DNA of 64,000 nt from Streptomyces cyaneofuscatus (GCF_000718135.1 NZ_JOEM01000004.1:344230-408229); one strand, 5' to 3'; shown: positions 1 to 7,976, counted from the stretch's first letter. The notes: a model not told the origin generated them from the letters alone. Translations and numbers: made by a program.

Positions 1-925
1 AGACCCGGTTGATCTCCTGGATGATCAATCCTTGCTGAGGCGGGTTGACGCTCAGCTGCCGCCTGCGTTCGAAGTAGCCGCACTCGCCTTCCAGCTCGTC
101 CGCCGGCAGGTTGGTGAGCGCGGCCTGCGACGCGACGGGGGCGGCGGTACCGGTGCCGGTGGCCGTGCTCCCCGTGGAGGGAGCGCGTTGGATGGGCGAT
201 GGAGAGGAGTGGCCTGCGGTGTTCGCCCCGCCGAGCAGTACAGGGCCGGAGCCCGGGGAGAGGCGGTCCCGGTCCGCCGCCGGGGCGGGGAGGGGGCGGG
301 CCAGGGCAGCTGTGGCGTTCGCTTCGGCCGCGCGCTCGAAGTGATCCGAGGGGTCCGATACGCGCAGCCCGGATCCGGTATCGGTGCCGGGCACCGGGCC
401 CTTGCGCTGCTGGATCACGTGGGTGAGTTCGTGGGCGAGGGTGTGCTTGTCCGCGCCGCCTTGGCCGAGCACGACGTGGTCGCCGGAGGTGTAGGCGCGG
501 GCGCCGATCTCGGAGGCGGAGCGAGCGGCGGAGGCGCCGTCGTGGATGCGTACGGACTCGAAGCCTTCGCCGAGGCGTAACTCCATCTCCGTACGCACCG
601 GTTCGGCGAGCGGCCGCCCGGGCGAGCGCAGCACGTCGTGCACGCTGGAGCGCTGTACGGGTGGGTTGGCCTCGGACTCCGTTGCGGCCGCGGTGTCCGG
701 GTGGTGGCCGCGGGAGGGGTCGTGGACGTGGCGCTGGTCCTCGATCATCTGGGCGAGCGCGGCGTTGCCGATGGAGCGCTGGAGGAAATCGGCGGTTGCC
801 GGGGGCAGGGGCGTGTTGGGACGGATCTCCTGATCGGCCAGGGCCGGGACGCGCACACTTCTGCCGACGGGCGGCCTGATGGGCGACGCCTCGTCGTGGT
901 CCGGGTGATGCGCCCTACCGTGCAC
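1..925 (-). CDS. DUF4157 (eCIS core-domain) protein, N-terminal part
   Basis: The frame reads from a GTG at 923-925 and leaves the window at its left edge, so only the first 308 codons are present. AGGAG lies 6 bases upstream of the GTG and an in-frame stop sits just beyond it, which fixes the start. Residues about 35-50 (FLQRSIGNAALAQMI) and a metalloprotease-like HELTH motif in LAHELTHVIQQRKGPVPG near residue 165 are hallmarks of DUF4157. The domain is widespread in proteins associated with extracellular contractile injection systems in actinobacteria, where it marks candidate cargo or accessory proteins. The part after residue 180 is a low-complexity linker, so any effector domain would be outside the window. 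No injection-system structural genes are visible here. The family call is firm, the role is inferred. Confidence 0.85.
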   Translation of the reverse strand, partial: MHGRAHHPDHDEASPIRPPVGRSVRVPALADQEIRPNTPLPPATADFLQRSIGNAALAQMIEDQRHVHDPSRGHHPDTAAATESEANPPVQRSSVHDVLRSPGRPLAEPVRTEMELRLGEGFESVRIHDGASAARSASEIGARAYTSGDHVVLGQGGADKHTLAHELTHVIQQRKGPVPGTDTGSGLRVSDPSDHFERAAEANATAALARPLPAPAADRDRLSPGSGPVLLGGANTAGHSSPSPIQRAPSTGSTATGTGTAAPVASQAALTNLPADELEGECGYFERRRQLSVNPPQQGLIIQEINRV

Positions 926-1054
926 GAGCCACTCCTAGCCGTCAACGGCCCCCGCACCGGCTGGGGTTGACCGTAGCAAAGCTCTATCAGGCTCGCGCGC
1001 GGCAGAGAAGGGCGGCTGGCGCAGACCCAGCGCGCCGCTGCTGGGTCAAGTCGC

Positions 1055-1525
1055 TTACAGGTCGAGCACCGCCCACACCCGTCGGCCGTCTTCTGCGGTG
1101 TCCGTGCCGCACGACACGGCGCCGAGGCGGGTGAGTTCTGGGAGCACCGTGCCGTTCGCGGCCTCATGCGCCGGCTGGTGCGAGAGCGCGACGATCAGGG
1201 CCTGTTGCCCCTGGTCCGCGAGGTGCACGGACACCCTGCGGCCGCCGTCCGCGACCGCGGTGCGCACGAGTAACTCCGTCAACTCGGCTGCGGCACGGCC
1301 CGCTTCCCGGAAACCCCACTCACGCAGCCGGAGAAGCACGTGGCCCGAGGCCTTCTTCGGAGTCCAAGGCTCGCTTGGGAGTTGCCAGTTCGCGGATCTT
1401 CGGTTCCGAACCAGTGTCCGGGCACGCGGGGTAGCTGCGAGGCCGGTCTCCGGACGCGGCGGGGAGACCGGGCGCTTCGGCGGGGGCGGGGTCTTCGGCG
1501 GATGGTCCGGGGCGTGATCCGACAC
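1055..1525 (-). CDS. Small ATP-binding (HATPase/anti-sigma-like) regulatory protein
   Basis: A 156-residue cytoplasmic protein. The first 45 residues are proline-rich and disordered; the rest (WQLPSEPWTPKKASGHV, then GRAAAELTELLVRTAVAD and GGRRVSVHLADQGQQALIVAL) matches the degenerate GHKL ATPase fold of the many Streptomyces RsbW-like ATP-binding proteins, with ELTELLVRTA in the place of the usual ELVTNAV N-box. The last strand (GRRVWAVLDL) is also typical. The Asn of the N-box is replaced by Arg/Thr, so ATP binding may be weakened. Start is GTG at 1523-1525 with AAGGAG 6 bases before it. These proteins usually control sigma factors or pair with DUF397/XRE partners; no partner is adjacent here, so the target is unknown. 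Confidence 0.7.
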   Translation of the reverse strand: MSDHAPDHPPKTPPPPKRPVSPPRPETGLAATPRARTLVRNRRSANWQLPSEPWTPKKASGHVLLRLREWGFREAGRAAAELTELLVRTAVADGGRRVSVHLADQGQQALIVALSHQPAHEAANGTVLPELTRLGAVSCGTDTAEDGRRVWAVLDL

Positions 1526-1897
1526 GATGGCTCCTTGTCCCTGGGTCGGCGGCGCGGATGGCCATCGTGGTGGGTGTGTTGGGGCTCATGGCGGCGATCG
1601 GCTGTGGCTTCACCCGTACAGATTGGGCAGCCGTACGGCTTGACGCTGGCCAGGGACGGGGACGGAGGCGGATGGGCGAAGCGCGGGGACGCGGGTTGAT
1701 TGGCGCTGGGCTCCTGGAGGGGAGTGTGCTTGCCTGTGTTACGCCTTGCGCCTTGAGGTGGTCGATGCGACGGCTCAATCGGCTTCGCGGGGCTTGTGCC
1801 TGTGCTGACAGTTCAGCTCTGTCACCATGTGAGGGTGAGGGACGCGCCAGTGAGTCAAGGGTTGGCAAATCCCCTATAAACCTGCAGGTCAGGAAGA
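1526..1897. other. Gene-free stretch, CRISPR leader on its right side
   Basis: I see no convincing gene here. The last 60-70 bases before the first CRISPR repeat are clearly less GC-rich (GTTGGCAAATCCCCTATAAA around 1861-1880) and are followed directly by the repeat, as expected of a type I-E leader. The left part carries the promoter side of the ATP-binding gene. Confidence 0.5.
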
Positions 1898-2048
1898 GTG
1901 GTCCCCGCGCAGGCGGGGGTGTTCCGGTGTACCTGGCAGAGCAGGCGCGGGCGTTCGTGTGGTCCCCGCGCAGGCGGGGGCGTTCCGCGCCCCAGCGGCC
2001 TCGGTCACGGCGGGATGCCGTGGTCCCCGCGCACGCGGGGGTGTTCCG
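1898..2048 (+). CRISPR. Short type I-E-like CRISPR array, 3 repeats and 2 spacers
   Basis: Three 29-base repeats start at 1898, 1959 and 2020, a constant period of 61, giving two 32-base spacers (1927-1958 and 1988-2019). The repeat begins GTGGTCCCCGCGCAGG and ends GGGGGTGTTCCG; its central CCCCGCG...CGCGGGG-type palindrome and the 29/32 geometry are typical of actinobacterial type I-E arrays. The second repeat differs in one base (GCGTTCCG) and the third in the stem loop (GCACGCGGG). After the third repeat there is no further copy at +61. No cas gene lies within the window, so this is an orphan or remnant array; the AT-richer leader on the left suggests left-to-right transcription. Confidence 0.92.
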
Positions 2049-2257
2049 CCAGACCGCTGCTGCTCCTCTGGGTACCGGACACCGACTGCGGCCGCCCCGG
2101 CCAACCAGAAGCCCTCCCCGACGGCCTCTGCCGTCCCTGCCGCACCATCCACCATCCCGACACCGATCAGGCCCCGGCCCCACCCGCCGAGACCGCCGAG
2201 ACCGCCGACATCAAGGCACGCATGACCGACCTCCCCGACCTGCTCAGAACCGTCTGA
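2049..2257 (+). pseudogene. Possible 3' remnant of a Cys-motif gene
   Basis: Directly after the last CRISPR repeat one frame reads about 65 sensible residues to a stop at 2255-2257, including VPDTDCGRPGQPEALPDGLC and then RPCRTIHH, a CxxxP...CxxC knuckle as seen in zinc-ribbon tails of actinobacterial proteins, and an acidic end ADIKARMTDLPDLLRTV. No start codon or ribosome binding site of its own is visible: the upstream part of the frame is CRISPR repeat and spacer. I read this as the truncated end of a gene next to which the array ended up. It could also be chance coding bias. Confidence 0.35.
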
Positions 2258-2576
2258 GGCCGACGGCCACAGGTCTCCTGGTTTCGGCAGTACCTAGCGC
2301 ACCCCACTCACGAAGAGGCCGCCGTTCTCGCCGCCCTCCCTGTATGAGCGGCTGTTCCGTCCAGGTCTGAACGGTGTGCCGGTCGACGACGTGCACAACC
2401 CGCTCCGCCCGTCGTGGCGTGGCACCTGGACGCCGGGCCGCGGCCACGGGTGAGAGGGCGGGACGCTGACCGAAAAAACGTACGAGGGTCCAGACAACCC
2501 TGCCCCCGACTCACGAGTCACACAGGCGCCTGACTTTTCTTATGATCTAGCTCGGTCCGGAAGGGGCCTTTTTTCT
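2258..2576. other. Gene-free stretch with degenerate coding fragments
   Basis: No intact gene. Short plus-strand stretches read like protein (WFRQYLAHPTHEEAAVLAAL near 2279-2344 and, in another frame, VDDVHNPLRPSWRGTWTPGR near 2380-2440) but are separated by stops and frame changes, as in a decayed gene. The last 60 bases are AT-rich (CTTTTCTTATGATCTAGC) and probably hold the promoter of the secreted protein that follows, with GGAAGGGG at 2559-2566 as its ribosome binding site. Confidence 0.35.
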
Positions 2577-4625
2577 GTGATGACTCGTACCCGGCTGTCC
2601 GCGTTGGCCGCGACGGCCGCGCTCGCCACCACCGGTGGCCTGGTGACCGCCGCCGCCCCCGCCTCCGCGGCGGTCACCTGCACCTCTCCTGCCTGGAAGG
2701 CGCAGTACTTCGGCAACTCCACCTTCAGCGGCACGCCGAAACTCACCGCCTGTGACACCGCCATCAGCGAGAGCTACGGGAAGGGCGACCCGGCCGGCGT
2801 CACGCTGCCCAAGGACAACTTCTCCGTCCGTTGGTCCCTCAACCGTGACTTCGGCTCGGGCGGACCCTTCCGGCTCTCCGCCGCTACGCAGGACGGCATG
2901 CGCGTCTACGTCGACGGTGTGCGGAAGATCAACTTGTGGAAGAACGTCTCCGCCACCGTCCGCAAGACCGTCGACCTGACCATCCCGGCAGGCAAGCACA
3001 CGATCCGCGTGGACTTCGTGGCCTGGACCGGCGTCGCCAACGCCGCCTTCACCTACACCCCGCGCACCGAGGCCGCCGTCGACACGGTCAAGCCGCTCGC
3101 CCCGACCGGGCTCACCGCCGCGTACGACCGGACGACGGCCAGGACCACCCTGCGCTGGGCCGCCAACAAGGAGATGGACCTCGCCGCGTACCGCGTGTAC
3201 CGCCGGCTGAGCACCACCAGTTGGGCCAAGGTCAGCGGGACGTCCGCGCTGACCACCCGGTCCTTCGTCGACGCCCCGCCCGCCACCGGTCAGACCTTTC
3301 TGTACGAGGTCCGCGCCGTCGACAAGGCGGGCCGCGAGTCCACCGGTAGCCCGGACGTGACAGCGACGACCGTCGACCGCACCGGGCCGGCCGCCCCCAC
3401 CGGGCTTGTGGTCACCACCGGCGACGGGTGGCACGACACCCTGAACTGGCAGAAGGCCGCCGACGCGGCGAAGTACGAGGTGTACGCCTCGCCCGCGCCC
3501 ACCGGACCGTTCGAGCTGCGCGGCACGACCACCACGACGTCGTACCGGACGAACGGCGCCGTGAACAAGAACACGTACTACCGGGTCCGGGCCCTTGATG
3601 CGGTCGGCAACCCGGGTGCGTACGCGGCGGTCACCAGCGACGGCGTCGATCGGATGCCACCGAAGTCCCCGACCGACCTCAACGTCGTCGCCCGTCCCGG
3701 CTACACCGACCTGCACTGGCACCAGCCCGACAGTTTCACCGAGGACTACGACAACGGCGGGTACTACCGCGTGTACCGCTCGCCCGGCAAGACGTTCGAC
3801 CCGGCAGCGCGAACCCAGGTGACCTGCGCCGCGGAGGAGAGCGACGACGCCGGCAACGGCGGCAACTGCTACGACGTGGACATGCCCACGAACACGTATG
3901 TGACGTACGCCGTCACGGCGGTGGACCCGTACGGCAACGAGTCGGCGTACTCCGCCCCGCTCGTCGTCCGCACCGGCGACACCGTGGCACCCGGCCCGGT
4001 CACCGGAGTGAAGGTCACCCCGCGCAACGACGGCATGCTGGTGAGCTGGGCCGCCTCGCCCGAGGACGACATCGACGAGTACGTGGTGTGGAAGGGCGCC
4101 CGGCAGGCCGACGGCACGGTCACGTGGCTCGGTCCCGACACCTGCTCGGAGGGCACGAGCAACTGGCTCGCGATCCTCTGCGGCAACCTGCCGGACGGCC
4201 AGACGCACGTGTACGCGGTGGTGGCCAAGGACCACTGGGGCAACACGCTGCACCCGAGCGACCCGAAGGTCACCGTGGTCGCGGCCACCGAACGCGACGT
4301 CCGGCCGTCCGTGACCGTCACCCGGGACTGGAGCCTCGGCAGCCTGGGACACAACCGGACGGCCACTCGTCCGTCCATCGACTGGCAGTGCACCGACACG
4401 GCCCGCTGCGCCACGGTCACGGGCTTCCGCGTGAGCCGGTGGAACCCGACGGCCAAGGCATACGAGCCCCAGCACGACGGACTGCTCCCGGCGGGCGCCC
4501 GTACGTGGGAGGACGCCACGGCGACGAAGGGGGACACGTACTTCTACACGCTTGAGGCCGTGACGGCCGATGGCACCGTGGTGGGGACGTACCCGTGGTA
4601 CATCGTCTTCCAGGACCGCGTCTGA
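2577..4625 (+). CDS. Secreted PA14-like and fibronectin type III repeat protein
   Basis: A 682-residue exported protein. Residues 1-31 form a Sec signal peptide (MMTRTRLSALAATAALATTG, cleavage after PASA). Residues about 35-160 look like a PA14-type carbohydrate-binding beta barrel: WKAQYFGN, then VRWSLNRDFGSGG, then DGMRVYVDGVRKINLW and AGKHTIRVDFVAWTG are typical. Four to five fibronectin III-like modules follow, starting near residues 173, 269, 363, 471 and 580, each opening with a PxxPTGL/PxPVTGV type strand. No catalytic domain is visible, so an adhesive or cell-surface/glycan-binding role is likely. GTG at 2577 and ATG at 2580 are both possible starts. The gene stands alone, ending in a strong terminator. 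Confidence 0.85.
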   Translation: MMTRTRLSALAATAALATTGGLVTAAAPASAAVTCTSPAWKAQYFGNSTFSGTPKLTACDTAISESYGKGDPAGVTLPKDNFSVRWSLNRDFGSGGPFRLSAATQDGMRVYVDGVRKINLWKNVSATVRKTVDLTIPAGKHTIRVDFVAWTGVANAAFTYTPRTEAAVDTVKPLAPTGLTAAYDRTTARTTLRWAANKEMDLAAYRVYRRLSTTSWAKVSGTSALTTRSFVDAPPATGQTFLYEVRAVDKAGRESTGSPDVTATTVDRTGPAAPTGLVVTTGDGWHDTLNWQKAADAAKYEVYASPAPTGPFELRGTTTTTSYRTNGAVNKNTYYRVRALDAVGNPGAYAAVTSDGVDRMPPKSPTDLNVVARPGYTDLHWHQPDSFTEDYDNGGYYRVYRSPGKTFDPAARTQVTCAAEESDDAGNGGNCYDVDMPTNTYVTYAVTAVDPYGNESAYSAPLVVRTGDTVAPGPVTGVKVTPRNDGMLVSWAASPEDDIDEYVVWKGARQADGTVTWLGPDTCSEGTSNWLAILCGNLPDGQTHVYAVVAKDHWGNTLHPSDPKVTVVAATERDVRPSVTVTRDWSLGSLGHNRTATRPSIDWQCTDTARCATVTGFRVSRWNPTAKAYEPQHDGLLPAGARTWEDATATKGDTYFYTLEAVTADGTVVGTYPWYIVFQDRV

Positions 4626-4634
4626 GGAACCTGG

Positions 4635-4684
4635 GGGCCTGTCCTCCGCATCTGCCGGGCTCATCCGGAGCGGAGGGCAGGCCC
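4635..4684. terminator. Bidirectional terminator hairpin
   Basis: The arms GGGCCTGTCCTCCGC (4635-4649) and GCGGAGGGCAGGCCC (4670-4684) pair over 15 positions with a single G-U. It lies 9 bases after the stop of the fibronectin III gene and 53 bases before the stop of the convergent small membrane protein gene, so it can serve both. Confidence 0.8.
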
Positions 4685-4737
4685 TTCACCTGCTGAGTGG
4701 TCACCGGCGTGCCTACGGCGCTGGACGGCGGCGCCGG

Positions 4738-5007
4738 TCAGACGGACGGGGTCAGCTTCTTCGCCGTGCTGCAGTGGGCGGTCCTCGTGTGGCGCCACAG
4801 CTGGACGATCGTCAGGCCGAACAGAGCCGTGAACGCCAGGAGGATGACCGTCATGATCTCCATCTGGCGGCCGCCGCCCCCGTCGCGGTCCAGTTGGAGG
4901 AAAAGTCCCAGCAGGGAGAGCACCATGCCGCCCAGGTAGACCGAGCGGACGCGCCGCAGCTGGCGTACAGCGCGAGGGGCGAGGGCTACACGCTTCATGA
5001 AGGCCAT
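4738..5007 (-). CDS. Small two-helix membrane protein, unknown function
   Basis: An 89-residue basic protein with two hydrophobic segments, about residues 25-39 (VYLGGMVLSLLGLFL) and 49-68 (MEIMTVILLAFTALFGLTIV), separated by a Gly-rich charged loop (DRDGGGGRQ). Ends are basic, suggesting both termini inside. I do not recognise a family. The start is uncertain: ATG at 5005-5007 or the next ATG nine bases downstream, neither with a strong ribosome binding site. It stands between two hairpins and looks monocistronic. Confidence 0.6.
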   Translation of the reverse strand: MAFMKRVALAPRAVRQLRRVRSVYLGGMVLSLLGLFLQLDRDGGGGRQMEIMTVILLAFTALFGLTIVQLWRHTRTAHCSTAKKLTPSV

Positions 5008-5088
5008 GTGCGCCGGATACCCCCCGGGCGCCCAGCCAGTCGCCCCCGTTGCCGCAGTTCGGTGGTGAGTGTGTCGGTGCGGTGGCAG

Positions 5089-5124
5089 CCGTTCGGGGGT
5101 GCAGGCCGCCGCACCCCCGAACGG
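5089..5124 (-). terminator. Terminator hairpin downstream of the methyltransferase
   Basis: Perfect 14-base arms, CCGTTCGGGGGTGC at 5089-5102 and its complement at 5111-5124, with an 8-base loop, located 84 bases past the stop codon of the minus-strand methyltransferase gene. Confidence 0.7.
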
Positions 5125-5208
5125 TGCAGGTGAGGGCCGGTGCCTGGGCCCTCAGGGTGTTGTTCGGAGCGGCGAGGGTGGTCGGATTGGTCCCGGGGAA
5201 GGGAAATT

Positions 5209-5949
5209 TCAGGTCGGCTTGCGCCATACCGAGATGTGTTTTGTGGAGTCCTGGGTGAACGGTGTGCCGTCCCAGTCCGCTACCCGGCGTTCCCGTTCGA
5301 GGCCGGCGATCCTCGCCATCAGGTCCAGCTCCGCAGGCCACGCGTACCGGTGGCGGGAGTTGCCCCGGCGGTAGCGGCCGTCGTCGCCGTCGCGCGTGAA
5401 GTGGTGCGAGACGAGGATCTGCTCCACCAGGTCGAACGTGTCGAAGCCCAGATGTCGCTCGGAGACGTCGAACGGCACCGCGGTCTGGCCGGGCGGCAGG
5501 GAGCGCAGGGGCGGCAACACCAGCTCGATGACGAATCGGCCGCCAGGTTCCAGGTGACGTGCCGCGTTGCGGAAGCACTCGACCTGTTCCTCCTGTGTGA
5601 GCAGGTTCGAGATGGTGTTGTAGACGAGGTAGACCAGGGTGAATCCGCCGGGGACGACCGTGGTCGCCATGTCCCCGATGGTCACCGGGAGTGTGTCCTC
5701 GTCGATTTTGCGGCGCAGCACCGCTGCCATGTGTTCGGACAGTTCGATGCCCACCACCGGTACGCCGCGTTCCCGGAGCGGGACGCCCACGCGGCCCGTC
5801 CCGATGGCGAACTCCAGGGCCCGGCCGTCTCCGGCCAGCTCGGCGAGGAAGTCGAGGGTGGGATGGAGAACGGCGGCCGAGGAGTTCTCGGTCTCCTCGG
5901 CGTCGTAGCGGTCGGCGGTCGCGCGGGTCCATCGTTCGCTGCTCGTCAC
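5209..5949 (-). CDS. Class I SAM-dependent methyltransferase
   Basis: A 246-residue cytoplasmic protein with the Rossmann-type methyltransferase core. Motif I is ALEFAIGTGRVGVPL (residues 44-58), the acidic residue ending strand 2 is in VVGIELSEHM (Glu69), motif II region is TIGDMATTVV (90-99), and LEPGGRFVIE (133-142) is the usual motif III. The N-terminal RATADRYDAEE is common in this clade, which methylates small molecules; the substrate cannot be read from sequence. GTG at 5947-5949 is the start; no strong ribosome binding site precedes it. tspO lies 66 bases upstream on the same strand, so the two may be cotranscribed. Confidence 0.85.
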   Translation of the reverse strand: MTSSERWTRATADRYDAEETENSSAAVLHPTLDFLAELAGDGRALEFAIGTGRVGVPLRERGVPVVGIELSEHMAAVLRRKIDEDTLPVTIGDMATTVVPGGFTLVYLVYNTISNLLTQEEQVECFRNAARHLEPGGRFVIELVLPPLRSLPPGQTAVPFDVSERHLGFDTFDLVEQILVSHHFTRDGDDGRYRRGNSRHRYAWPAELDLMARIAGLERERRVADWDGTPFTQDSTKHISVWRKPT

Positions 5950-6015
5950 GGGCGGACACTCTGCCGGGCACCCCAGGGCTCTGTCGACGTATTAAGCCGC
6001 CTTCGGCCATGGAGA

Positions 6016-6552
6016 TCAGTTCGCCAGCCAGAGCGCCAGGTTCAGCGCCGCCGCGTAGCCCACCCACAGCAGGTACGGCGCCAGCAGCCAGGCCGCGCGA
6101 CGGTCCACCCGGGCGCAGAGCAGCGCGGTGGCCACCACGGCCGCCAGCAGGAGGGAGATGTCCAGGAAGGCCAGTCCGTACTGTTCGGCGGCGAAGAACA
6201 GCGGCGTCCACAGCGCGTTCAGCGCCAGTTGTACGCCCCACGCCACCAGCGCCGGCCGGCGGCCCGGGCCGGGGCGGCGGGTCACGAGCCAGCCCGCCAC
6301 CGCGATCATCCCGTACACCACCGTCCACACCGGGCCGAAGAGCCACCCGGGCGGCGCCCAGGCCGGCCGGTCCAGGGCGGCATATGTGCTGCCCGCGTCA
6401 CCTGTCGCGGCCGCTCCGGCGGCGGCTACGCCGTAGCAGAGGGCCAGCAGCAGGAGGAGCGTGAGCCAGCTCCTCCGGCGGGATGGTGTCGCTCCGGCGG
6501 TGGAGGTGGTGGGGGTTGCGGGGGTGGTGCGATTGGTGGGGCTCTGTGGCAT
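6016..6552 (-). CDS. TspO/MBR family membrane protein
   Basis: A 178-residue membrane protein of the tryptophan-rich sensory protein/peripheral benzodiazepine receptor family, which binds porphyrins and related ligands. Five hydrophobic helices are visible from residue 30 on. Family signatures are LDRPAWAPPGWLFGPVWTVV (about 60-79), ALNALWTPLFF, and the last helix YLLWVGYAAALNLALWLAN. The Thr/Pro-rich first 28 residues are an extension relative to the usual 150-160 residue proteins. ATG at 6550-6552 has AGGAG 7 bases upstream. Confidence 0.9.
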   Translation of the reverse strand: MPQSPTNRTTPATPTTSTAGATPSRRRSWLTLLLLLALCYGVAAAGAAATGDAGSTYAALDRPAWAPPGWLFGPVWTVVYGMIAVAGWLVTRRPGPGRRPALVAWGVQLALNALWTPLFFAAEQYGLAFLDISLLLAAVVATALLCARVDRRAAWLLAPYLLWVGYAAALNLALWLAN

Positions 6553-6900
6553 GGGCGTACTCCTGTTCCTGTGTTCCGTAATTCGGTGGTCCGGCTCCCT
6601 TTCCCGTTGTTACGGTGCTTCCGCCTTGTCGCGGTGCCGACCGCAGGTGACCTCTGGGCCGTGTGCCCTGGAAAGCAGTTGATGTATGCCCCGGTCAGTG
6701 ACTCCGAGCCTCCCTCGTCGCGCCCACGACGCCGGGGTGACCGGGCCTGACCGCCTGCGCAGCCGTACGTTCACCGTCTGCTGACGCTCCACGGCCTGCA
6801 GCCCTTCTCCCACGGCCTCCGGCGCTCCGGCCCTCCGCCGCGAGGGGTGCTCGGTACTTCCCTGCTGCTTTGTTCCTCACCTTCGGCAAGGAGTATCCGG
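6553..6900. other. Divergent intergenic region without a visible gene
   Basis: 348 bases between tspO and the RNHCP genes, which are transcribed away from each other. I see no open frame with plausible composition, no strong hairpin and no clear -10/-35 pair. AAGGAG at 6888-6893, 7 bases before the GTG at 6901, is the ribosome binding site of the first RNHCP gene. Confidence 0.4.
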
Positions 6901-7275
6901 GTGTCACACGACCACCCCCAGCACCGCTCAGCCATGTCCTCCCTCTCCACCTTCACCTGCGTCCGCTGCGGCCTGACCGTCGCCGCGTCCGCGCCCGATG
7001 GCAGCCGGCGCAACCACTGCCCCAGCTGCCTGCACTCCCAGCACCTCGTCGACCACGTCGAGGGCGGGCCCTCCGACTGCGAGGGCCGGATGACCCCGAT
7101 CTCCATCGCGGTGCTCCGTACCGGTGACTGGATGGTCGTCCACCGCTGTGTCCGCTGCGACGAGCTGACCTCGAACCCCGTCTGCGGGGACGACAACCAG
7201 CTCATCCTGATGCGGATGGCCGTACGTCCACTGGCTCAGCCGCCGTTCCCGCTCGAAGCGTTCGGTGACCTGTGA
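6901..7275 (+). CDS. RNHCP domain zinc-binding protein (first copy)
   Basis: A 124-residue protein of the RNHCP family, named for its conserved motif. Visible here: CVRC (20-23), RRNHCPSCLHSQH (36-48), a lone Cys in SDCEGRMTPIS (60) and CVRC (83-86), a set of Cys/His pairs that should bind zinc, followed by GDDNQL. The biochemical role of the family is not established. I start it at GTG 6901 because AAGGAG sits at the right distance; the frame is open further upstream without a better signal. The stop overlaps the start of a second copy, so the two are translationally coupled. Confidence 0.85.
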   Translation: MSHDHPQHRSAMSSLSTFTCVRCGLTVAASAPDGSRRNHCPSCLHSQHLVDHVEGGPSDCEGRMTPISIAVLRTGDWMVVHRCVRCDELTSNPVCGDDNQLILMRMAVRPLAQPPFPLEAFGDL

Positions 7276-7694
7276 CGCGGCGCAAAGCCCGGCCGGGCGG
7301 GCAGCGCCGGCCCCAGCGGGCCAAGGACGTCCTCCACGGGCCGGCCGGGGCGCGCGGCGACGCGTTCCGGTGCGTCGGCTGCCGGCTCGATGTCTCCCTG
7401 GTCGCGCCGGGCACCGCCCATCGCAACCACTGCCCGTCCTGCCTGGTCAGCCTGCACGTGGACCGGCGGGTGCCGGGTGACCGGGCGGCGGGCTGCGGAG
7501 GTCGGATGACGCCGCTGAGCCTGTCGGTGCGGGCTGACGGGGAGTGGATGCTCATCCACCTCTGTCTGACCTGCGGCGAACTCAGCGCCAACCGCATCGC
7601 GGGCGACGACAACGCTCTGGCGCTGATACGGCTGGCGCTGCGGCCGCTCGCGGACGCCGGTATCCCCGCCTCGCGGGTCATGCTCGCGCTGTGA
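7272..7694 (+). CDS. RNHCP domain zinc-binding protein (second copy)
   Basis: A 140-residue paralogue of the preceding protein, overlapping it by 4 bases (GTGA). It has a basic 30-residue N-terminal extension (MTRRKARPGGQRRPQRAKD) that may contact nucleic acid, then CVGC (34-37), HRNHCPSCLVSLH (50-62), a single Cys75, and CLTC (98-101), ending in the family GDDNALALIRLALRPL. The two proteins align over their whole Cys-containing part, so this is a tandem duplication; as they are still divergent in most positions it is old. They could form a heterodimer. Confidence 0.85.
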   Translation: MTRRKARPGGQRRPQRAKDVLHGPAGARGDAFRCVGCRLDVSLVAPGTAHRNHCPSCLVSLHVDRRVPGDRAAGCGGRMTPLSLSVRADGEWMLIHLCLTCGELSANRIAGDDNALALIRLALRPLADAGIPASRVMLAL

Positions 7695-7716
7695 GCCGGG
7701 GGGCCGTGCTGTGATC

Positions 7717-7748
7717 GGGGGCCGTCCGGTGTTCACCGGGCGGCCCCC
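7717..7748 (+). terminator. Terminator hairpin after the RNHCP pair
   Basis: GGGGGCCGTCCGG and CCGGGCGGCCCCC form an almost perfect stem with a 6-base loop (TGTTCA), 22 bases past the stop of the second RNHCP gene. There is no U tract, as is usual in Streptomyces. Confidence 0.6.
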
Positions 7749-7812
7749 GGTCCCCGGCCCGCGGTCCGCGGTCCGCTCACCGAAAAGCAAGAAGAGAGCG
7801 GAAAGCAAGAAT

Positions 7813-7838
7813 GGGGCCCGGCCTTGCGGCCGGACCCC
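7813..7838 (-). terminator. Hairpin downstream of the sugar catabolism operon
   Basis: GGGGCCCGGCC (7813-7823) pairs with GGCCGGACCCC (7828-7838) around TTGC with one mismatch. It lies 139 bases past the minus-strand sugar isomerase stop, with the AT-richer tail ATTCTTGCTTTCC on the minus strand. The motif GAA(A)AGCAAGAA occurs twice just left of it. It probably ends the minus operon. Confidence 0.5.
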
Positions 7839-7976
7839 CCTCGCTTTCCCCCCGTCGGGCCTTCCCGTTCCCCCCGGACCCCTCCCCGGAAGTCCCGACG
7901 CCATGTGTGACCCGGGAGGGTACGCAAAGGTTGCAGCCCTTTACGATCTCTTTACCTTGGGCCTTGATGAGGGCTC

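Noticed and set aside
1898..2048. Calling the GTGGTCCCCGCG repeats a coding repeat because frames run through them
   Set aside because: Constant 29/32 spacing with different spacers and the repeat sequence identify a CRISPR array; the frames are incidental.
2547..4664. Open reading frame of about 700 codons on the minus strand over the fibronectin III gene
   Set aside because: It is the opposite-strand shadow expected in high-GC DNA; composition is Val/Arg/Gly/His-rich without domains, and the plus frame has signal peptide and recognisable modules.
4661..6346. Long minus-strand frame spanning the small membrane protein, methyltransferase and part of TspO
   Set aside because: It runs across three genes with proper starts and family motifs in another frame.
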